This document shows, piece by piece, positions 11,661 through 23,478 of a DNA stretch of 64,000 nt. Numbering within the stretch: position 1 is the stretch's first letter; each line of letters opens with the position of its first letter. Under the pieces are notes generated by a model. That model was given only the letters and a program-made list of their open reading frames with translations, was not told the DNA's origin and did no database searches. The translations under genes were made by a program, and so were the position numbers. The stretch is taken from assembly GCA_013399115.1 (NCBI GenBank), contig VXAA01004386.1, positions 52,401 through 116,400 of the forward strand, given 5' to 3'. This DNA is from Anseranas semipalmata (lineage: Eukaryota > Chordata > Aves > Anseriformes > Anseranatidae).

Positions 11661-12000
11661 GTGCCTGAATGCAGAAATGCAGCCGAATCAATACGATGAT
11701 TTATACCTGCTGAGCCATTTTGCTTTCATGTGAGTATTTAATTTTCTGACACCCACATTTTAAGCAGAAATTCTGGCTGTTCTTTCACTAAAATAAAATA
11801 TGCACTAACATAAGCCACCAAAATGGAGGCACTGTAAAATGAAAACTACCATAGAAGTGATCTTTCTGAAATGCTGGGAAAACACAAGTCAGACACCAAA
11901 AATACCCTGGGGGACTGGCTTCAAAAAATCATTTTGAATTTCACTTTCTGATTCCTAAATTTTTGGGATTCAAATCCTCAAGTTTTCCTCTGCATCAATT

Positions 12001-12018
12001 AAAAAAAAAAAAAAAAAA
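12001..12018. repeat. Poly-A run
   Basis: 18 consecutive As in WIPF3 intron 1, with no recognisable retroelement body next to it. Confidence 0.95.
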
Positions 12019-15000
12019 GTGAAAATTCTTATATAAAGAAAACCTGAGGTCCTGGCATTACAATGAAAATGCCAAACAGTACAGGGCTGAAAATACTGCA
12101 GCGGGAGCTGGTGACACTACCTCTTTATTCTCTGTCTACTACAGCAGGGTCCCCAGAATGACAAGGGCTATCATGAGTAGTGATAACAAAACATTCAGCA
12201 ACACGTGACAAGGTACCCATATCCCAGTTTAATCTTACTCTGTTCTAAGAACGTTATGCCATTTATCCTGCTCGATTACCTGATAGTTCTGAAATGCCTT
12301 TTAGCATCATTGCAAAATTCTGGTCAGCCTAAGATGGCACAGTATTGAGAAACTAAAATTTCTTGCAACGTCACATTCCAGCAATGTAAAGAGGCCCAAC
12401 ACGAGTATTGCTATAATTCTGGGTTCTGTTTTAATTAAAAGGCTACCAGTCTAATATTAATTGACAGATGGAATTTAGTATGTGGCCATTGCACGTAACA
12501 CAGATGGACTAGTGATTTTTCAGGGCAATAATACCTCGTGAGAAGAATGGTAAATTAACCCATTAACCCTTTGCAGCTTCTAGTACCTGGGCTTGATCAT
12601 TTACAGCTACTCATGGTACCTCTGTGACACACCGCAATTTCTATACTATTGGCCTTTAAATGCAGGAAAGTGATGCACAAATCATACAGGTGAAAAATGG
12701 AGAACCAAAATAAGGAAAATAAATGTAAATGCTTTCCATTCCATTCAGACAACACCTATGACATACAGCACTATGAAAAAAAATACAAAACAGAACTCAC
12801 CGCCTAAATGCATTAAAACTAGTGACCTAAGAGATCTCAAGCAAAGCATTCCGGAAGATTAGCACACATGAATAGATACACTGCGTGCCCCTGGACCTGT
12901 CCAGATGAAATACACGGAACAATGCCAACCTAGTACTTCTGTTTTCCTCCTGACTTCCCCACCTTTCACAATTCCTTCTTATCCTGTCTGTCTTTGTTGA
13001 CTGCATGTGCAGAAGGCTAAGGCTGCAACACTTTGAGAAGCCATACCTATGCAATCCCCCATTTTCCACTATCTGAAAATAAAGTCAAATAAACCACACA
13101 CAGACACTGCTTTTTTCCTACATAACTGCCCCTCACTTCTTCATGAAAGCAGACTGGTGTGAGATGTGATACATTATTAAAACACTATAAATCAGTTTCC
13201 TTTATTATGGCTCAGCTATATATTCAGCTATATATTGTGCAACACTTAGCACAGTCTGTATGACGGCCAGTCATCAACAAGATTACCAGGATCACCAAGA
13301 TTATCTCTCTTGCTCTGGTATGTATTCACCTAGCAGCAATAAATGTTATGATTTAATATCTCCTGACTCAGGGACTTCATGACAAAGTAGCAAGATATCA
13401 TCTTACTCATGGCTCGCATAAAATTTTAATAAACACATCCTTAAATATTTTGTAAATGGCACTATGCATGATTCTGTTAAGCTTTTCAGCATTATGTTTG
13501 CACATCTAGGGGTTTAAATGAAAACCCAATTTTCACGAGAAGTGACCTTTATTTTTACAATCAATAATTAGCAAGCAGGCACATACATTTATGCATACAC
13601 GTACATATATATATGCATATTCTCTTTCTTATGATATTATATTTGGTAGGCCCAAGTCAGAACACCATAAGTCATGATTATCTTCAGCCAAGCTGTTTTA
13701 CATACGTTGTTTTTCTCTTTCCAAAGAACAGTAGTACTAAATGTTACAGGAGCAAAACCAACTCCCACGCAATTTCAGATAAGCACTGTAGTTCTCTGAA
13801 TTTCTTGGGAAGGTTGCACTAAACAGCTCAACAAGGTTTGCACTCTGACAATTGCATGAAGGAGGAAAGAAAAAAAGCATCCCCACAAGGAAAACTATCA
13901 GCTGATGTTTTCCTTAACATTGGAAATCCTATCTCTGTGTAAATTATGCGTTTATCAGTGTTATACCATGAGGAATTGTTCTTCTGAGTTTTTTTATTAC
14001 AAGAATAGAAAGTATGGTCAGAATAACAAACTTGGTAAACACTAACGTGTTCATCTACAACAGAAATTCTATTTTTTTTTTTTTAAACTAAATAAGAATG
14101 CAGTACTCATTGAGATTAATCTACATGGCAGGTTAATGTTCAGCATTATTTCCAAGTTTCACATTTCTCTCACTAAAGTAAGCATATTCCCTTCTTCTCC
14201 TGCACTCCTATTTTTTATAAGGCCATTAAGGCAAATAAACTCCTAGTGCCACTTTACTGGCTTTAATCATTTGATCCGTTGTGATTTTTTGGGTTAATTT
14301 CTATGCTAAGGTTTTAATAATAACAATTCTAAAGAGAATAGAAATATTTTCTTAAACTCCACAAACATATGAATCATTAAACAAACTTCTCTGAATAATG
14401 CTCAACCCAGCAAGCCTACTTCACATACGCACTTCCTCCAATATTAACATTTTAATAAGTGATGACTGAACATAACTTTATGAATTCATGTGTACAGGCA
14501 AAGGCAGCACAGCACTGCACATAACAAACGAACATGGTTTATCAAAGCAAAATTTTCTCTTGATTCTCTCTTGAGAGCTTTACCTGAGAAATCTTTTAAA
14601 TCAGTCTCAGCAGTGGTATCTACTTTTGGAAATACGACAACCTAAACTAACCAGAATGCTTCATATAACCAAAAGGGGTGAAAAGAAATAGAGGAGAGAA
14701 AAAGGGAAAGAGAAAAGATCTGACTTCTGCAAGCCAGTGCCAGAAAATGCACTGGGGCACAGTTTTATTCTGCCTACTCATCCCTCTCATCTTGATCTAT
14801 GACCCCCAGAAGGCAGGCATTTGAAGACATGCTTAATTAATTGAATTACCTATACATTTTGACTCAGCCACCTACATCTACTATTGCAGATACCCTAGCA
14901 TCTCCTCCTGAAAAAGCCACTTGATTTTCTTTTAAGTATGCTCTAACAGCCAGCAGCTTTTCAGCTGCTGGGCACAGGTGGCTCCTAGCATGTCTTAAAT

Positions 15001-17460
15001 ACCATCTCCAAATCACTTTAGTACTGCCTTGCAGCAACTTCTGTAAGAAGTGAGAATTCAGTACAAATACTTCAGAATATCTGCGAGCTCAAAGCTTTGA
15101 AAATAGTAGGAAAGAACCTAACTTTCTTCTGCCTTAAAAGGGAGTTAATAGTACAAAAAAAGTCAAGTGCCAACAGTGCTTAGGTTTTCAATGAAGTAAG
15201 GGCTGCAAAATCATTTGAGACCGTGGCTCATTATATTCACTAAGAAAATGTGCAGAAAAAAAAGGTAATGTAGTGACTATTTCTGCTAAAAATCTCTTAA
15301 TACTGAAAGCAAGAGGAAAGTACAGCTATTATCCATACAATTAGAAAAGCAAGACAAGTATGTCTTACCCAAGCAATGGTATCATGCAAAATGACAGGAT
15401 TCTAAAAGCTCAACCTACACACAGACATTTCTCTTTTAACATAAAACAAGTACGTAAAACTTGTGGATCACCTGCACATCAATACAGCAGTTAAACCCTA
15501 ACTTTTATTTGCCAACATGTAAGTATTACTCTGTTTTCCTTGTATCAATATAGAAGAATAAAAATCACAATGCTGTTTACCTTGGAACATTTCCAGGTGT
15601 TGCCCAAGTAGAACTTGTTTGTTTTGAAGGTTTGCTTAAAGCTACATGCCTATGAGAATTTTTATTCCTCCTTCCAACTATAGATTTAGCAGCTGTAACA
15701 ACAGCTGGGCAGTTTAGCAGCTGTAAAAGGCAGATGCCAAGTTCTAGAAAACAGCTTCCTAGTAAAAGAAAATAGGGCCTGTAGCAAGTTTTCATGGATT
15801 CTCCAATTAGAAGATTTTACTCTGCAACTTAACCCCAGCTGGAGATTTGACTATTTCTTGTGCTGCGCTTTTGCTGAACTGGGACTACAGATCCTCTCAA
15901 AGTTGGCCCTCTCTGATTCCATCATGACAGGGAAAAATCCTTTCACTGTTGGAGAAAAACAATGTTCTGTCACATTATTATACTAATTCTTAATGTTGGC
16001 CCATGTGCTCTTTTCGGTGTCAACACTTTCATTAAAAGGAAGGCTTTAGTAACAGACATTAATTATAAATACATATGGTTTGTATCATATCACCAAGATG
16101 AAACTGACTGTAAATTCTTACATCTTACCCACAGAAGATCATTTTAGTAAAAGAATGATCTAAATAAAATATGGAAAGACAGTATAAGCCTTCTTATACC
16201 AAAACTCTTTCACAGTAGTGATTTTGGTCGTCAGGAAAGGAGGGGGAACAAAAGAAAACCCAAACTTGTTTATGCTGGCTCTTAGGCGTCCTCTTAGCTT
16301 TCTCAAGTCATTTACAATTTGGAATATGTTAGAGGAATCTAAAAACATATCCAGATATTTACTGAGCTAAATTTATTACGATAAGAACAACTGCAGCTTT
16401 GTTGACTTTGACTGCAGTTGTGGGCATTAAGTTGCTCACAAAATTCAGCCCACTTATTTCAGTATCTAACTATAGGTTGTGCATCAACTCAGAAGAGCTG
16501 CTAACTGAAAACACTGCTGATGGTGCTAAAATTAAAATAGAATGATAATAGGAATCAAGCACTGCTGATTTAATGTACTGTCTCTGTCTTCCTCCTCTTC
16601 ATCTCCACAATTCATGGAGAGTTTTACAAAATGGTTCAGTCTGCAAAGCAGCAAAGAGAAACATGCAAGGAAACCTCCTCCTGGATGAAGATAATGTAAA
16701 AACATTATTAAACAAAATCAACAGACCTTCATGGGAACAAAACAGTAGAGATACCAGAGAAGGAAAGGCAGAAATAAAGTTCTTTAAAATTATAACAACA
16801 ATCAACAACTCCTTGCATCAAAAACAACAACAACAAAAAAAAAGAAAAACATTTTGAAGTATATTTGAAGCATGAAAAAGTACTGTTTGCTACAGGAACT
16901 AACATACTTTGCAAATAATTACAACAGTGACAGAAAAATACATGAAAAAATAAGAAGAGATTATATGCCTTGAACATACCCATGCCAGGTTTCACTATTT
17001 CAAAAATGGTCTAGGAATTTCAATGCAGAAACAGGCTATGAATAAATGAGTACAGTATATAAGGAACAACTTAAACTTGTTTTATCACAGGTACAATAAT
17101 TAATTGTGAATGTATGAAAACGTAATAGCACAAAACTCTGTGCAGAGCATCCTCCCCTAATTGCAAACATGCTGGCAGGGCACATGTTCTGCTTCATGGC
17201 ATACGCAGTAATGATCTGTTAGAAGCAGTAATTGTTCCTGCACATGTATAAAAGCATATTGTGCTGTATCCCTGGGAAGATGGCATGTGCTAGAAAGAGA
17301 AACACCTACAGCTGAACACTGTGAGTCTTAACAGAAGCTATATGAAAGAAAATGAAGAAATTAAGACTTACCACCTGCAAGTTAACCAATACAAAAATGA
17401 GTTTCCTGTGACTGGAGAAGTATTCACAAATGCTAAATTCTCACCACATGCACTTTAACC

Positions 17461-17618
17461 CAGGGATCTCCAAACTTTTTGTGATCACACATCCCTACCG
17501 GTAACAAATTTTTGAGCATGCACCCCCAATATCTGTATATTTATTTATTCATAAACTACACACGCGTACTACTGAAGTTCTAATATTTTCTTCCCGCACC
17601 CCACTTTGGAGACCACTG
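17461..17618. mobile_element. Short hAT-like non-autonomous DNA transposon
   Basis: The element is 158 bases. It starts CAGGGATCTCCAAACTTTTTG and ends CTTTGGAGACCACTG, an inverted terminal repeat of the form CAGnGnTCTCCAAA typical of hAT elements. The flanks do not show a convincing 8-base target duplication, so the copy is old or the borders are slightly off. No transposase frame exists. It lies 145 bases beyond the donor of WIPF3 coding exon 1, in the intron. Confidence 0.55.
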
Positions 17619-17762
17619 TTGCAATGCACAGAAGAACAAAAGCCAGCAAAACAAGCACCCGCCCCGGTTATTTTCTATGAATATGCTCGCCAAAATTCTG
17701 GGAGCTCTGAGCTGGCGACCATACCTAAGCTTTTGCTAATAGAGACAAAAAGTCAGTCTTAC

Positions 17763-17846
17763 CAGGGGTGGTGGTGGAGGGGGCCCTCCAGAAGGTGGTG
17801 GAGGCGGTGGAGGAGGAGGAGGTGGTGGCGGCGGCGGCACAGGCAT
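17763..17846 (-). CDS. WIPF3: WIPF3 coding exon 1: poly-proline N-terminus
   Basis: The exon has 28 codons, ATG at 17846-17844, ending CCC CTG followed by the donor GTAAGA (G at 17762). The product begins MPVPPPP, continues as an almost pure proline run, then SGG and a second proline run ending in L28. Starting with MPVPPPP is a hallmark of the WIP family, and such runs bind profilin and SH3 or related domains. An in-frame TAA at 17852-17850, two codons upstream, excludes a longer product from this exon. The ATG context is weak (C at -3 and C at +4). The exon is phase 0 and joins exon 2 in frame. The coding strand is a run of CCN codons, so length differences between alleles or assembly errors are likely here. 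Confidence 0.9.
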
Positions 17847-17900
17847 CCGTTAGCTTTCTAGCTTCAAGCACTTATGAAAAATATTGCCAAAGTCTATGTC
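17847..17900 (-). other. WIPF3: WIPF3 5' UTR segment joined to coding exon 1
   Basis: On the minus strand a long pyrimidine tract, made of the T run complementary to 17936-17952 and a CT-rich stretch, leads to CCCCTCAAG, whose AG lies at 17902-17901. This is a good splice acceptor. It leaves 54 untranslated bases before the ATG, ending with in-frame TAA and CGG. The acceptor implies at least one upstream non-coding exon. The exact AG is a prediction; another AG a few bases downstream could be used instead. Confidence 0.65.
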
Positions 17901-17935
17901 CTTGAGGGGAAGGAAGGGAGGAGAAAGAAAAGTGG

Positions 17936-17952
17936 AAAAAAAAAAAAAAAAA
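17936..17952. repeat. Poly-A run (T tract of the WIPF3 splice acceptor)
   Basis: 17 As on the plus strand form, on the minus strand, the start of the pyrimidine tract before the acceptor at 17901. Confidence 0.9.
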
Positions 17953-18937
17953 CAAGAAGAAGAGGAACGTGTTTATGCACTGTAAGCTGAAGATCAGCCA
18001 AATTTCTAGCTCTCAGCAGACTGAAGACTTTTGCACCGCATCGCTTCTAAAACTACAGTATGAACAGCCTCATTATAGTTATCTGATGACAACATTCATC
18101 CAAAGAGCAAGCTCACATATTTGGACAAGTGCCATGAATACCAAATGCATAGATGCCAACCCGTCCAGCTTTAATTATTATGCCTTCTCTTAATCTAGCC
18201 CATAGCCCTGCGATGCAATTCTGCAGAGAACAAATCACAGTCAACCAAACGTAGACGCTCCTGCTGGGACAAAAACTCTGTTGACTTTAAACCAGAGTTT
18301 CGCTGCTCAAAAGATAGAGCAAGGAACTTTGAAGCAAGTCCAGTGACCCTTACAATGTAAAAAAAGAGGCACGATTGAATAATAAATAAAGAAATAATTC
18401 TACAGATTAAAGTTTCATTAAATGTAGTTCCATTACTAATCGACAGCATGTAAGGATCAGACAGTTCAAGTACTAAAGTCAAACGTATAGTGTCTCCTGC
18501 CATTTCAAAATGTTAACTTTTCACAATTCTTTAGTAACACACCGGCTAAAAGGACAAATACCTTCAAACAGAAGGGTGAAGGCACTAATTTACAAGTAGG
18601 GGGCTGTGGCTATCAATATTCAAAGCTTGTGCAAATGCACCTAAAACAGTATTGACAGATAAATCATTAATAATTTGCAGTTTGGGTTAAGGACTGAGAT
18701 TTTGGTTGACTGCAGTTCACTTTCGATACAAGGCTCCTATGAGCTATATTTAAGTAACATCATGGATTTTCAGCCAAACATTTTTTTCCTACAACTTATT
18801 AACCTGATTGGATTCTAGGTGAATTTAACTGAATGGTGTTGTTTCAGGAAAGATTCAATTTTACTCTGTTTTAGCATTATTTTTAGAGTTAAGATAATTA
18901 TAGAAGCTTTAAACTGGACATACATAAACATGCCTGA

Positions 18938-18962
18938 ATATATATATATATATATATATATG
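18938..18962. repeat. (TA)n microsatellite
   Basis: About 12 TA units, the longest TA run in the window. Confidence 0.95.
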
Positions 18963-19177
18963 TTCAAGCTATAACATAGCAAAGACATCATTCAAGACTC
19001 CTACCATCCCCACAGCACTGGATGCCACACGATTACTAGCAGAAAACAAGCACTATTAGCAATAATTTTGAATGGTACTTCAAGAATTGACGGGATGCTA
19101 ACACATGCATTACAATAAATCCTAACTGTCAGGTCACAGAATGTAGTCCCTGGCCTGTCCCCTGCCCCTTCCCCCCA

Positions 19178-19203
19178 GCACACACACACAAGCACACACA
19201 CAC
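19178..19203. repeat. (CA)n microsatellite, interrupted
   Basis: Two CA runs separated by AG. Confidence 0.93.
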
Positions 19204-19824
19204 TTTTTTCTTCATTAACAAGTATATTCTGCAATGTCTTTCCAATACACGAGAGCTTAATGACCTTGCTGGTTCTGTTTCCTTCTGGTGAGAGCTGGAG
19301 AGCAGGCACTCCATACATCACTAGGGGAAGGGGACTCTTTCCAGCAGCAACCCAAAGGAGAATTTACAATGCTTACGTGAAGCGAGGAAAAAAAAGCAGC
19401 CAGCTTGGACTTCGCTGAAATGAATTAGGCAGCAGTTCTGTAAATTGTGGGAAGTCAGTCAGGCTGAAGGAACAGAAGCAGAAAAGTCTCAGCAAGGATG
19501 CAAGCTGCATGTGGCAAGGGACTGAAGAGCCGCAGGCGAATCCCATAAAATATGGTGGAAGGGGCTTCAGAAAGCAAGCTGCCAGCTTTCAGCTGCGCCT
19601 GGGGCATTACTGACCACGCTCGTCCAACCTGTTCTCCAAATCCCACAGCGAAGGAGATGCCACGACCCAGCCCACCCACTCCAGGCACCCCAACTGTTGG
19701 AGAAGCCTTCTGTTCAGCTGAACAGGAATCTCTTACTCACTTCGGACAGAGAGAAGAACAGACATATAGAACAGGTTGTCTCCTCTCCTTGCAGCAGTCT
19801 GTTATGTATTTCAAGGCTTATGCT

Positions 19825-19955
19825 TCCGCCTTGAGTCATCTCTTCTCTATGCTAAATATCCTATTTTTTAAAAACTTTATTGGTAGGCAATGTTTTCCCA
19901 ACCCCTGGTCAGTCCTGTTGCCCTCCTCTGAATTCCTTCCAACTGCCCTCCTTGA
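19825..19955 (-). repeat. Old CR1-type LINE fragment
   Basis: Read on the plus strand it follows the reverse complement of the CR1 C-terminal RT: TTGAGTCATCTCTTCTCTATGCTAAATATCC, then GGCAATGTTTTCCCA, then CTGGTCAGTCCTGTTGCCCTCCTCTGAATTCCTTCCAAC. These correspond to the EKRR, YEDR and [12 protein letters not shown] region with much divergence. The borders are approximate. Confidence 0.6.
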
Positions 19956-22164
19956 GATGAAAGAGCTCAAGATTAGGAGAGGCAATGCAGCCAAAAGGCA
20001 CGTGCAGCCTTCTCCACTTCCATAGCAAGAGTAGGTGAACCATATCCAGACAATGTCCATTTTCCTTCTGCTATATCTCATAAAATCCCTTATGGGAGAT
20101 CAACCACAAATTAAACATGCAGAGCCTCTGCAACATTTGCTTTCACCCTTGAGAATGCTTATGCAAAGGACAAGCATTTCAAAGCTCTCTGGATCTGTAA
20201 GAGAGTTGGTTACGATCACCTTAATAATGGCTTAATGAAGTTTTCCAAGAAAACCAGCATCACCAGCATCTCCACTGTGCCACCCTCATTGTTGTCCTGT
20301 GCTAAAAGCTATTATCAACAGATCTCTCTTTTCTTTAATTAAGACATTCAAAAACATGGACATAAGGAGAATGAATCTTCCCTGCTAATAATATGTATCG
20401 GGTTATTATCTTTCTACCCTGCAATACAGGCCTTTAGTCTTCACTAAGGATTTAGATTGGGAAATATGCTCTTAGTCAAATTAGAAAAAAAATACAGCCC
20501 ACGCTCCTGTGGCAGACCATGTGCAAGGCAGCAGGAGGCAAAGCACACCGGAGGCGAGCAGCAGTGGGAGAAAGGAAACGGGAATCAGATCTTGGTATTT
20601 AGAAGTCATAATGTGAAATGCAATCAGATGGGTTTTCTGGCTGCCTGTCTCACCAGCCCCAGTACCAGAACCAATCCGTGCAGCCACCTACAACCCCAAA
20701 TTCAGTGCAGAAAGTGTTACTATTCACTTCACCATGTACCCCGTTCACCTATCCTGAATCCTCCTGTCCAGTGACACAGGAGAAGAACTCATTTCAGGGG
20801 GCTATAACCCACGGCCCTTGAATGAAACACTGGAGATGCCCTATAGCTTTCCTCCCATGCTGTTCCAAATCCCCTACAAAGGAGCTACCCCTTCTCTCAG
20901 AAAATTCTGCATAGGTGCCTTCCTTGGTCTCTTATCACAAATTCAGAGTCTTGATATCCTGACCTCGTGTGTCTTTGTGCACACAAATTCACGCTTTTTT
21001 TGCACCGTACTATTACACTATGAAGGTGAACACGCCTAATACCCGCACAATGAAGAGACATTTTAAACGCAAGGGTTCTGTTTGTTCAAGTGGGACTTGG
21101 AAGAAGGAGTGCTGTCATTCACACAAGCAGGTACTGACAGTAAAGAAAGACCGTATGTAGGTAAAGGGAGGCATCGCCAAACAAATTTACAACAAAAAAA
21201 ACAGGCTCTCAAAGTTCAACCACAACCGCAAGATCTACACATTTTAATAGGCAGGACTGTTGTATAACTGAACCGCTTCTGCATTCCTGTACCCATCTCA
21301 CTTATGTGCAGTTTGTCTTTAAAGAAAATTATGTAGGAGACTGCAGCACTTTTGGTGCATCAGGACACATATTTGGAGGACCCTATTCTATGGTTAAAGG
21401 CTGTATTTCATTTGCTTTTTCCTCCCCATCAAGTTGCTAGTTAAAATATGTTGGCGATTTCAGACAATAGCTTCAGAACATGCCTGGGTTACAGATTTGC
21501 ATATTATGAGCTAAATAAATTCTCAATTAAAAATAAAAAAAAGAGTAGCACGATCAGTCCTAGAGTCTGCTAAGAGTCTGACAAGAGGGAAATGCCTCAA
21601 AGTGTCCTTACGGCACGGGCACCCTCCCTCTTCTCAACCCCACGCTGCTTCTATTTCTGTTTCAGTCGCATTAGTTTGCATTTGTAAAACCCTCCTCTCC
21701 CCACTAAAAAAATTCTTAAAAATATTAAAAATCAACAGATTCAGGTAAACGTTCTGGATGAATGAAACCCTCTCCTTGTTATCACATTGCTACTCAAATT
21801 GCAAGTGTTGGGAAAGCTTATTTTAAATACACTTATTTATAATTGGAAGGGTGGGGTATGATCCATCCCTGAGGGACAGAAATAGAAAGATAAAGGTATT
21901 TGAGTTTAAAACGTTGGCAATAGGTGGAGGGGAGAAGCCATGAGTGATTAGCCTCAGTTTTCTCTGGCCAGAAGTAATGCAAATCTTCCCTTGACTTCCA
22001 CTTCACTGAAGAGGATCAGACCCCAAAACTGCAAAATTTGCTGCAAAAAAGGACAATTCCCAAATATGCTTTTTTAGTCCACCTCCCTACCAAAGCAAGG
22101 TTGTACATTTTTTTTAGTGCTTTCTGAAGTCTAATTTTAGGTGTCCCAAATAATGTGGCTTGTA

Positions 22165-22480
22165 TTATTTCCCTTGGGAAGCTCTTTCACAGTCAAATAA
22201 CTCTCATTGTTCAGATTGCCTGACACTCAGCCTAATTTTTCCTGTTCTTAATTTGATCCCATTTGCACTCCACTGCAGATGACTCTACCTTGTACCAAGC
22301 AAAACAGTTTCTCCTACCCCTCAATATCAGTTTTGTGAAATATTAGAGTTCAGAAGTACACTTGCAAGGACTAGTTATATTTTTAAGCTGCTTTACTTCT
22401 CCCAAGTCATCCCATCGGTCATTGAACATTATTACTCTTCTCTGATCTATAAACACTTGCTCTTTTTTTTTTGTCCTCTG
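22165..22480 (-). repeat. Old CR1-type LINE 3' region
   Basis: The plus strand reads like a reversed CR1 3' region: CCCTTGGGAAGCTCTTTCACAG, ATAACTCTCATTGTTCAG, CAGCCTAATTTTTCCTGTTCTTAATTTGATCCCATTTGC. This is the familiar '...GLPREV...FF..RL...KRN' area of the ORF2 end. It is decayed, and the distal part beyond about 22345 is uncertain. Confidence 0.6.
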
Positions 22481-23098
22481 TAATGTTAACACTAAAGCTG
22501 GTAATTTCAGGTGTCACAGACTGTTCCCTGCTTCTACTCACAGCGCTTGCTTAAGTAACAGCTGGATTTAAGAACTACAGCAAAGTCCTCAATGTACAAC
22601 TCAAGCACCAAAGTTTTGAAGTCCCAAAATCTTCATCCAGACTTTCATTTTGAAATGGCAGACAAGACAGGGTAGATGCGGATCTTTCTTCTTCAGTAAC
22701 TGTTCTTTCAGTCCTGTGTTAGATTCACCTACAGTCAACTCAATATAGCTGTCTCCGCTTCTGCATAGATTTGGTCTCACCTTGCCCAGCTACCAGATCT
22801 ACACAAGCTCCGATCCAGAAGCTTCCCAACCGTTTCCTTCTAAAGTGCGACTGCCACAGCGCTGGCCTCACCCCAAGACAAAGTTCTCCTGGGAGCCCAG
22901 TGCCACACAGAGAAACAGCGTGGGGTCTTGGAGAGCTGCTGCCACGTCTGCTGCCGCACTGCAGCCCAGCAGAACCACCACAGGTCTGTCCGCGAGGGCT
23001 ATGCTAAAATACCTCCACCCAGCACGGGAAGGCAAGGCAAGGAATAGCTGTACCTCCGCTTTGGAACAATGTTGAGAAGGAGAAAGCAGAGAGGGAAA

Positions 23099-23430
23099 AT
23101 CATAGCATCATTTAGGTTGGCGAAGACCTCTAAGATCATCCTCAAGTCCAACTGTTACCCTAGCACTGCCAAGTCTACCACTAAACCATGTCCCTAGGCA
23201 CCTCATCTACATGTCTTTTGAATACCTCCAGGGATGGTGACTCAACCACTTCCCTGGGAAGCCATTTCCAATGCCTCACAACCCTTTCAGTGAAGAAATA
23301 TTTCCTAATATCCAACCTAAACCTCCCCCAGTGCAACTTGAGGCCATTTCCTCTTGTCTTATCACTTGTTGCTTTGGAGAAGAGACCAATCCCCAACCCG
23401 CTACAGCCTCCTTTGAGGCAGTTGTAGAGA
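23099..23430 (-). mobile_element. CR1 LINE, 5'-truncated 3' end
   Basis: The plus strand starts with ATCATAGCATCATTTAGGTTGG, a degenerate copy of the CR1 tail and the 'AGGTTGGAAAAGACCT' motif. It continues through GTCCCTAGGCACCTCATCTACATG and CACTTCCCTGGGAAGCCATTTCCAATGCC into a reverse-strand frame reading [25 protein letters not shown]. This is the extreme C-terminus of CR1 ORF2 plus its 3' UTR. Only about 330 bases are kept. Confidence 0.88.
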
Positions 23431-23433
23431 GAG

Positions 23434-23478
23434 AAATAATCATAATTATTTATTATTGTGAAATAATCACAATTATTT
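23434..23478. repeat. AT-rich near-palindromic direct repeat at the CR1 5' border
   Basis: AAATAATCATAATTATTT (23434-23451) and AAATAATCACAATTATTT (23461-23478) differ at one base, and each is close to palindromic. They directly abut the truncated 5' end of the CR1 copy. Confidence 0.8.

Larger units (their letters stand above)
4070..17762. other. WIPF3 intron 1 (between coding exons 1 and 2)
   Basis: This intron is about 13.7 kb. It contains a decayed CR1 piece (7018-7290), a MIR-like SINE relic (7808-8000), TA and poly-A/T simple repeats, a CpG-enriched stretch (10680-11660) and a small hAT-like element (17461-17618). The remaining sequence is unremarkable AT-rich DNA. The short open frames in it show no recognisable protein. 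Confidence 0.75.

Noticed and set aside
19552..20025. Plus-strand open frame of 157 codons
   Set aside because: It runs antisense through an old CR1 fragment (19825-19955), and its composition is unlike a real protein.
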